This document shows, piece after piece, positions 56,606 through 64,000 of a stretch of DNA of 64,000 nucleotides (the first letter of the stretch is position 1; each line of letters starts with the position of its first letter). Source of the stretch: Nemophila menziesii (lineage: Eukaryota > Streptophyta > Magnoliopsida > Boraginales > Hydrophyllaceae); assembly GCA_029959085.1 (NCBI GenBank), contig JARWIR010000024.1, positions 16,604,296-16,668,295 on the forward strand, given 5' to 3'. Made by a program: the position numbers and the translations under genes. The notes beneath the pieces are model-generated. The model made no database searches, was not told the DNA's origin, and worked only from the letters and a program-made list of their open reading frames with translations.

Positions 56606-57029
56606 ATTTTGCTATGCCCTTGCTCATTCCTTCCTATTTTCTAATTCATTTTATACCCTACAAATATAGGGAACCTAGTACCTAGTCATAAATATCACAA
56701 ATGGACCATATGGAACCAACATAACCATTTAAATTTCTCCCATCTATATATGGTACTGAAAGAACGATAGAGTGAGAGATAGTCATAAGTATATTGGACC
56801 TTTTTGGTAGTTTAGTCCTTTATCTCGTAAATATAACATTTTAGTCCCTTATATTTTATATTGTGACAATATTAGTCCTTTTTCATCATATAAGCGAAAG
56901 ATGAAGTTTTTAAAATGTTATGTTGACAAGATAAATGACCAATATATTGTCATGAAATCATAAAATGAAAGATAAAAATGTTACTTTTGCAAAATATAGA
57001 ACAAAACATAGATATTGAGTGTTGAAAAG

Positions 57030-58290
57030 GGTCTAACATGTAAAATTTTGAGCAATATAAGGGACTAAATTGTCAAGTCGGGCGTTAAAAAGGACTAACA
57101 TGTCAAATCAATCATTTAAAAGAGACTAAATTGTAAAGTTTTGTAAGATAAGGGACTAAACTGTCAAATTAAACAAGATAAGGACTAAACTGTCAATTTG
57201 AAATTAAAAATGGGTTAACCTATCAAATTGAGAGGATAAGGAACTAAATTGTCAAAATTTGCATTAAAATGGACTAACCTATCAAATTAAGCGTTAAAGG
57301 GGGACTAACCTGACAAATTGTGCAAGATAAGGGACTAAATTGGTAATTTGAGACTTAAAAGCGGATTAACATGACAAATTGAGCAAGATAAGGTACTAAA
57401 CTATCATGTTGGGCATTAAAAAGGGACTAACTTGTCAAACCAGACATTAAACGGGACTAACTTGTCAAATCAAATATAAACATGAGACTAAATTATTAGA
57501 ATATGCAAGATGAGGGACTAACGTATCAAATTAAGCAAAATAAGGGACTAACCTATCAAATTGAGCAAGATAACAGACTAACTTATCAAATTCTGCAAGA
57601 AAAGGACTAACTTGTCAAATTTTGTCTTGAAAATGGAATAACATGTTAGATAATGCAAGATAAGGGATTAAATTATCAGTTTGAGACTTCAAATAGATTA
57701 ACTTGTCAAATTGAGCAAAATAAGGGACTAACCATTCAATATTGAGCATTAAAAGGGAGTAAACTGTCAAATCGAGTATTCAGAAGGGACTAAACTATCA
57801 GGTCCTACAAAGGGACTATACTGTCAATTTATGAATTAAAAAGGGACTAACCTGTCAAATTGAGAAGATAAGGGACTAAACGGTTAAATTTTGCCAGATA
57901 AGGGAACAAATTGTCAAAAAATTCATCAAAAACGGACTAACCTATCAAATCGAGCGTTAGAAGGGGACTAACCTTTCAGACTATGCAAGATAGGTGACTA
58001 AACTATCAATTTGAGACTTAAAAAGGGTCTAACCTGTCAAATTAAGCAATGTAAGGGACTAAACTGACAATTTGAGACTTTAAAAGGGACTCACTTGTCA
58101 AATTGGGCAAGATAAGGGACTAAACTATCAAGTTGTGCATTAAAAAGAGACTAACTTGTCAAATCAAGCATTAAAAATGGACTAAACTATTAGGTTATGC
58201 AAGATAAGGGACTAATTTGTCAAAATAGCAAGATAATGGGACTAAAAGTCAATTTAAGAATAAAAAATTGACTAACCTGTCAAAATAAGC
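57030..58290. repeat. ~31-bp minisatellite of about 40 units
   Basis: A long run of the core agggactaa(a/c)ctgtcaaatt followed by one of a few linkers (gagcaagataa, gagacttaaaaa, gcattaaaa). Unit length varies from about 28 to 36 bp. The same linkers recur in mixed order, which points to repeated unequal exchange. Upstream (56800-57030) the motif appears inverted as tagtcccttata, so the array may have grown from the end of a transposon. No reading frame is kept open. Confidence 0.85.
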
Positions 58291-60291
58291 AAGAATCGAG
58301 ATAATTAGGATTATGAAGCAATATAGAGTAATATTTATATTATAGGTCCCTGTTATTTGCAAAATTAGATATATATTTGAATTAATTGCATTATATGCCC
58401 CTATATTATACAAATAGTTCATATTAATAAAGATATAGAGTTTGAATTTAAAAACTAGGGCCATGTTTTAACTAAATAAACTTGACTTTTAGAGTTATTG
58501 GATTACATGGACCTATATTTTACAAAAAAAATCCTATAGGTCCATATACTATTCAAAATAAGTTATATGATTAAGTTTAATGCATTATAGGTTTCCATAT
58601 TATGCAAAATAATTTATATAATTTGACCACTTTCCATCGGACTAGCAGGAGGAAACTGTAGGAAAAATTGTTATCGGAGATATTTAGCAAAGACTAAAGT
58701 GTTATGATATGACAAAATTACCCTTTGATCTAATGGATTTTCCTCTTGTAAAGTGTAATTTTTTGTGGGTAAAATCAATTTGAATCAAAATCTTCAATCT
58801 GATTGGTTACCATCAACTTTAATAGTTGAAGTTTATAAATTTACTATGTAATGTGCTACATATTTTTTATCGTGTATTCCACCATGATAATGTGAAGAAA
58901 TCAATGACTTAGTACTCCTGAAACTAGTTCAAACCTATTAGTATGATAATTTGACCCTTGACAAAAAAACTAATTAATTACAAGAAAAAACAAGTATATT
59001 TAGTTAGATCGATGACTTGTTACTCATATAGGGTTCACTATTTTGTTTGCAATAATAATACATCATTCCTCGACTATCAAGAACAAAAAACCGTCTATTC
59101 CAATCACCCTCATATTTGAAAAAATATTTTGAACAGTGCCCTTGTCGAATCGTATGCAACTGAATTTTCAAAAAGTAATTTTTTTAAAAAAGTAATTTTC
59201 TAAATAATGAAAATAAAATACGAACCTTTCCCTTTTAAGCAGATTGCACAAATTCTTTGATCCCTTATATGTGATATTAACCCAATAGCTTGTAAACCTT
59301 CTCCACTAAGGGACCCGTTTGAAGACCATTTATTTTCACGATCTACGCTTCTTTTATATTCTTGCATTATTTAAAATTTCTTGTTTGTAATTAGATTTTT
59401 CTCTCGATTGTTGGGCGTAAGTTAAGACTTGATTTATATAAGGGGTGTTCATTTTCACTTAATGAAATCTTAATCTGATTCATTATGACATTAGATTAAT
59501 AAAACTGTTTGTTTTTCCTAACCAATTCAGATCTAAATGGATCTTAAATGGTTTGTTTCATTAAGATTTTAAAATAAGTCTGATTCATCTAGACATTGTC
59601 TCTTAACAAAATAAGTTCTATTTAGCTGTTTATTCAACATTCAATACTTATCACCCTAGAAAACCAAACGTCGCCTAAGGCTCCATTTGATGAAATAACT
59701 CATAACACTAAAACGATTATATAAAATTAAATTCAATATAGGATAAGACCCATAGATATATGGAACGTGTAACATGCATGTTTAAAGTAACGGAGATGAG
59801 AGTCCATTATTCTAGAAACAGATTCTAATAATTTGAATAGTTTTTTCGCTTCAACATTTGAGATATCAGTAGCTATGACACTCCTTGTTCCTTTTCTGAG
59901 TGATAGAAAATTTTCATATATATACATATATACACTGATATATAACTTAACAAAGCACCACAGACGCTGAGGCGATGGCGCTGCTATTGATTCTCTTAAA
60001 CGACGAAGTTTGTGTCATGTGCTATTTTCTTCTCAGACTGGTTCATGGCGACGGCGTGAGATGATGCGTCCTTTTCCTAGTGGTCGTAATTCATGGGAGT
60101 TGTTCTTCTTTGACTAGCTCGAGTGTGTTATTTTCTTCGGTATTATTAATAATATATCAATTCTTTTGAACAGGTGTTGATGATGATCGGATTTTATGTT
60201 TTCAATTCTTTTTTAATGTGTTTATTGTTTATTGATTTTATTACTTGTTTTTGTTTTTGTTTAATTTAGAAGTCAATCGAACAATATATTT
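58291..60291. other. Intergenic, no gene seen
   Basis: AT-rich. A more GC-balanced patch at about 59960-60130 contains ggcgatggcgctgctattg and atggcgacggcgtgag but no open frame of useful length; it may be a fragment of an old gene or 5' exon. Nothing else recognised. Confidence 0.35.
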
Positions 60292-60493
60292 TGTTATGGA
60301 GAATACATATATATATATCTTTATGTGGATGTCCAAAGCGCATGAGTTACATGAGAATTATAAATGTATCAAGTGAATGGTAATATATTTTCCTATAAAT
60401 AAAATACTCGTTTCATTCTAATACTACTAGTTTTAGAATACAAGAATCATATTCTCTCTATATCTGCATCTCTTTTCTTATTATTTTATAACA
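60292..60493 (+). mobile_element. 5' LTR of copia-derived element 3
   Basis: 202 bp starting tgttatggagaatacat and ending ttttataaca. It matches the LTR at 21166-21361 along its whole length, with a TATA-like cctataaataaaatac near 60391. It is followed at once by tgttatcaacacgag, taken as a diverged tRNA-iMet primer site. Confidence 0.78.
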
Positions 60494-61114
60494 TGTTATC
60501 AACACGAGTTTGCTATTTTCATATTGTGGAAGAGATAAGTAATTTGGTAAGATTTACGTAATTATTATTCCTGTGTTATGTTATCTTTGTCTATTTTACA
60601 TTAATATTTTGTGAAGAGTATGATACAAATTTTTTGTAATATGAATTACTTAAAGTTGTTCATATTGTTTGAACTATAATTATAATTACCTTCGGACATC
60701 ATTTATAGGCCCAAAACCTACAATGAATTCTATATTTCATAAGTTTATAAAAAAATTATAAGTCTGAAACATACAACAAAAAATATATACGGGAGGCATA
60801 TTTATATACTTGAAACCTACAACGAATTATGTATGTCAGAAGTATATAAAAAAATTACCAAAAATTTTGTATGTTGAAGCATATAACAAGTTTTATAAGC
60901 CCAAAACCTACAATAAATTTTAATTTTGTAAACATATGCCAAATTTTATTGTCCCAAATCCTATCGAATTTTGGCATATAACAAATTTCATAAATCTAAA
61001 ATTCCGAACACAATTTATATGACGAAGCATTGACAAGAGTTCAAAGGTTTGAAACCTATATGAATTTTTTTAAAGGTTGAAGTCTAGATTAAATTTTATA
61101 GGCATTGTGGAGAA

Positions 61115-61716
61115 AATAATTTTAGGGATGGCAACGGATCGGATATCCTCGAAAAATTGCATAACCACATCCACATACATTAAGAAAAACAATAACCAAA
61201 CCCGCATCCATTAACCATCGGATTTTAGAATCATTTACCAAATCCGCATCCGCGACGGATGCGGATTATCCACGGTTAATCCGTATCCGCAATCGTCTAA
61301 AATGATTTAAATAAAATAATATATTAAATGTTTTTAAAATTCTACAATTAGCTACAAATTTATTGGAAGACCACAAAATGATATTAGGCAATATAGTAAT
61401 AAAATAGATAATGATCAATTAGCTAATTATGTATGTAATAATTATATTTGATCGATATTATATATGAAATCTGCATATATAGAATATCTTTATATATAGT
61501 ATATATAATTTTTAATGTTTTATTTTTATATTTTTATTCGGATTATCCGTCGGATTTTTGTAAAATACCAAATCCTAACGGATAATCCACCGGTTACCTT
61601 TTGTGAGAACCAAACCCTCATGGATGCACCATCGGTTCCACTAACGGATTTTTTATCGAATCGGATATCCATTGGTTACGGTTAATATTTGAACCATTGT
61701 CATCCCTAAATAATTT
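61115..61716. mobile_element. hAT-like MITE with perfect 8-bp target duplication
   Basis: 586-bp element (61123-61708) with ends tagggatggcaacgg and, inverted, tagggatgacaatgg. The target duplication aataattt is exact at 61115-61122 and 61709-61716; 8 bp is diagnostic for the hAT superfamily. The interior has many ggatgcggattatcc and cggataatcc motifs that fold on each other. Non-coding. It is inserted within copia-derived element 3. Confidence 0.9.
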
Positions 61717-62851
61717 GATATATCACTAAAGAACTATGCTAAAATATTGGTACGATTTTATCACTACCATTGTAAGATGTTGACGATGTAAAGTTGCTTA
61801 CTAATTTTCACGAACCCGAAGATCGTCGATGTAAATAGTAATGAAGATAATTATTACGAAATAAATTTTTTTCCTTATATAATTTCTGAGGCAATATTAT
61901 GAACCAGAAGTTGAAGATGGTATATTAGTATCGTAATTATTTTATTTATGAAAATGACATAAAATTAGAGAGAGATAAGTCGGGAAAACTAAATAATTTT
62001 ATGAAGTACACAATTATTTAATAAATTGTGCAAAATTAGCACAATAAAGATTTTGAACCTACAACCTACATCGTAAGTGTTTAAATTCCTACCAAGTGGA
62101 CGATCTTATCATTTGTTAGTAAATTATACAGTGAAAGTATTAGTACAACTTCAGGTACTACTAAATGAATTGAGTGTTTCGAACGAGAAAATATCTTAAA
62201 ACATGTTTTGTAGAGTGTCATATAAAGAGACGATTTAGGCCTTACTAGTTGAGAGATAAGTCAACCCAAAATTATGTGACAAATTATAGAATACAATATA
62301 TTGTCTCATATCAATCCACAAACTATATAATTAGAAGTTTAAAAGACGATACATCTGCAAAATATTGCAAATAATATCCAAAATATATTCGCATACATAG
62401 AGAATATTGAGAATCCTATCTAATATAAATGCTCCAACATAGATTATTATCCTAGATGGACATATAATAAATATTTCAGCGAATGCATCCAACCAATGCA
62501 TGAAACATATGATAAACCTGTAATGCTTCTAATCAGGGCATGAATGATAGATATGTAATATATAAAACCAACAAGTGTGGTAAGCCTATTTATTTGAATT
62601 ACACCATTCCCTAAAGAAGGAAATTTCATGAGTAATGAAAAATGATAAATTTTGTGAAATGTGCACATCCACTTAGTACGATAGGAATTATTGTACCAGA
62701 ATATTGGCACATGCATTACTCTTAACCGAAGTAATGGTCATTAAAGAGACCAAGATACCTGAATACGAGGAAATTTTTGTCGATTATTTGTCTACTGAAA
62801 ATCTATAAAAGTGTAAGATATTTTATGGAATCATATACTTTCATTTACTAT
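61717..62851. other. Internal region of copia-derived element 3, no gene seen
   Basis: AT-rich, many stops on all frames, no retroelement protein domain recognised. Assigned to the element only because it lies between its LTR and its recognisable 3' internal sequence. Confidence 0.4.
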
Positions 62852-63084
62852 GAGCCCGTTTGGGATTGCTTTTTAAAATAATCACTTAAAGTGATTTTAG
62901 ATTCGTAATAATACTCTAGACCTTTAAAATCACTTTTAAGAAAAGCACTAGTTAAGTGATTATTAAAAAAAATCACTTAAAGGGATTTTGGATGTCAAAA
63001 TATTTTTTAATATTTTTTTACAAATATTAAAATTTTAATTGAAAAGTGCTTTTAGCTCTAAAATAATCAATCCCAAACGGGCAC
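62852..63084. mobile_element. Tourist-like MITE, second copy
   Basis: 233-bp element. The left end is gagcccgtttgggattg and the inverted right end gtgcccgtttgggattg, with a 3-bp flank tat on both sides (62849-62851 and 63085-63087). Both arms continue with tttta-rich aatcactta motifs. Same class as 37611-37841. Confidence 0.82.
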
Positions 63085-64000
63085 TATAACGCTTGAAATA
63101 AATAATAAGGATCCTAAATCACAAAGTGGTGAAATATACATATATCGATAGTGATAAAAATGATAATATTGAAATTTTAAATCTAAAATACTACTTGTAT
63201 CATGAAGGTTCCTGCAGAAATCTATAATTAATTGTGGGTAGATGTCTTCATTATTATATTATTGATACCTTGTAGTTATGATTAGATGGATGATAAATTT
63301 CTTGATGAACACAATAGGTGCTCAAAGCTCCATAGGTGCCTGAAGTATGATAGGTGCCCAAACACGAAAGGTGATTGATGCACAACAAGTTCCTGAAGCA
63401 CGATAGGTGCCTAAAGTACTTAGAGCTTCTGGATTTTGAGTTCTCAAAAATTGAGAAGTGCCTAGAGCATAAAAGGTTCTAAAGACATAATTTATTTAAA
63501 GCATGAGAGACAAGTGTCTAAACTATGAAAGAATACTCAGAATAATTTATAGTCATAATGAGGAGGATGCGATATTTATGCGTTGTACTTTTTTTCCTTC
63601 ACTGAGGTTTTTTCCCCCTGGGCTTTTCTAGTAATGATTTAGTGAGACATGCCAAATATTCATTATCAAAAGAAGTATATCCTTTTTTATTGATTTATGA
63701 AATGATGTTACTAACTGAATACACTCAAGTGAAAATCTAGAAGATATTATAATTAAATTTGTAATAACAAGGACAATCAAGGTACACATCCAAAAGTATC
63801 GAATGTAATAGGAAATACATAATGTCGTAATGAGGGAGAAAATATATTAAAATTTCGCATTCTTTTCCCTTCACCACAGTTTTTCTCATTGGGTTTTATC
63901 GATAAGATTTTAACAAGACATATTGAATATGTGTCATCACCCAAGGAATGATGTACTCTTTCTTCTTCATCAAGTTTTGGCCTAACAGGTATTCTTGATA

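Larger units (their letters stand above)
60292..64000 (+). mobile_element. Copia-derived element 3 (5' LTR to beyond window end)
   Basis: Begins with an LTR (60292-60493) and a primer-site-like tgttatcaacacgag. From about 63110 it matches the internal 3' region of element 1 (19650 onward): the 18-bp ataggtgcctaaag motifs at 63315-63430, then the cccattgggttttatc type blocks at 63600, 63880 and 63970. No gag or pol domain is recognisable between, so it is a non-autonomous relative. Two MITEs are inserted. By comparison with element 1, its 3' LTR should lie some 0.5-0.7 kb past the window end. Confidence 0.65.

Noticed and set aside
59960..60130. Small gene in a GC-richer patch
   Set aside because: Two ATG contexts occur, but both frames close quickly and no domain or splice pattern is convincing.

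Overview
This is an AT-rich nuclear window from a flowering plant, most probably a eudicot. The evidence is four intron-containing cytochrome P450 genes of the plant CYP81 family (family judged from motifs, without a search), plant-type L1/LINE, Ty1-copia and Athila/Tat-like LTR elements, tRNA-derived SINEs, several MITE families and one intact nuclear tRNA-Lys gene. I cannot name the species.

The host genes are a dispersed cluster of P450s. CYP81-a (491-2026), CYP81-b (9985-11514) and CYP81-c (28250-29814) are on the minus strand and CYP81-d (46774-48395) is on the plus strand. All four have two exons and one short phase-0 intron (69, 60, 80 and 137 bp) just before the I-helix. The joined lengths are 488, 489, 494 and 494 codons. 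All keep the I-helix acidic-Thr pair, ETLR, PERF and the heme-Cys loop. CYP81-a has lost the C-helix Trp. CYP81-b and -d share leader, promoter and 5' intron sequence, whereas the 3' end of the -d intron matches -a, so -d looks mosaic.

Between the P450s, mobile DNA dominates. 2.3-2.7 kb: a 60-bp tandem duplication split by a CACTA MITE. 4.3-9.0 kb: an Athila/Tat-like LTR with PBS and truncated gag, joined to a LINE 3' half that carries a 1.06-kb TIR element. 11.8-18.8 kb: a minus-strand LINE broken by one LTR of the same Athila-like family and flanked on its 5' side by a solo LTR with a 5-bp target duplication. 19.7-21.4 kb: the 3' end of a degenerate copia element. 21.4-28.0 kb: an almost full-length dead LINE with a poly-A tail, candidate target duplication and an inserted SINE.

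30-33 kb: a 62-bp hairpin-rich tandem array, a CAC-rich microsatellite and a 471-bp palindrome. 33.1-33.7 kb: an unrecognised broken reading frame. 34.0-37.3 kb: four tandem ~630-bp units, each carrying a LINE RNase H fragment and a SINE head, then a tRNA-Lys pseudogene and an intact tRNA-Lys(UUU). 37.5-41 kb: a Tourist-like MITE with an internal empty-site control, plus TRIM/copia remnants. 41.7-46.3 kb: a third LINE. 48.7-53.6 kb: a minus-strand copia pol/gag relic with nested MITEs. 56.3-58.3 kb: two minisatellites. 60.3 kb to the end: a copia-derived element with LTR and PBS whose 3' end lies outside the window.

The P450s probably act in specialised metabolism at the ER membrane, but their substrates cannot be read from sequence. 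No redox partner, transferase or transporter gene is visible beside them, so the window alone does not show a multi-enzyme pathway cluster. All exon joins, identities and element borders were worked out by eye.
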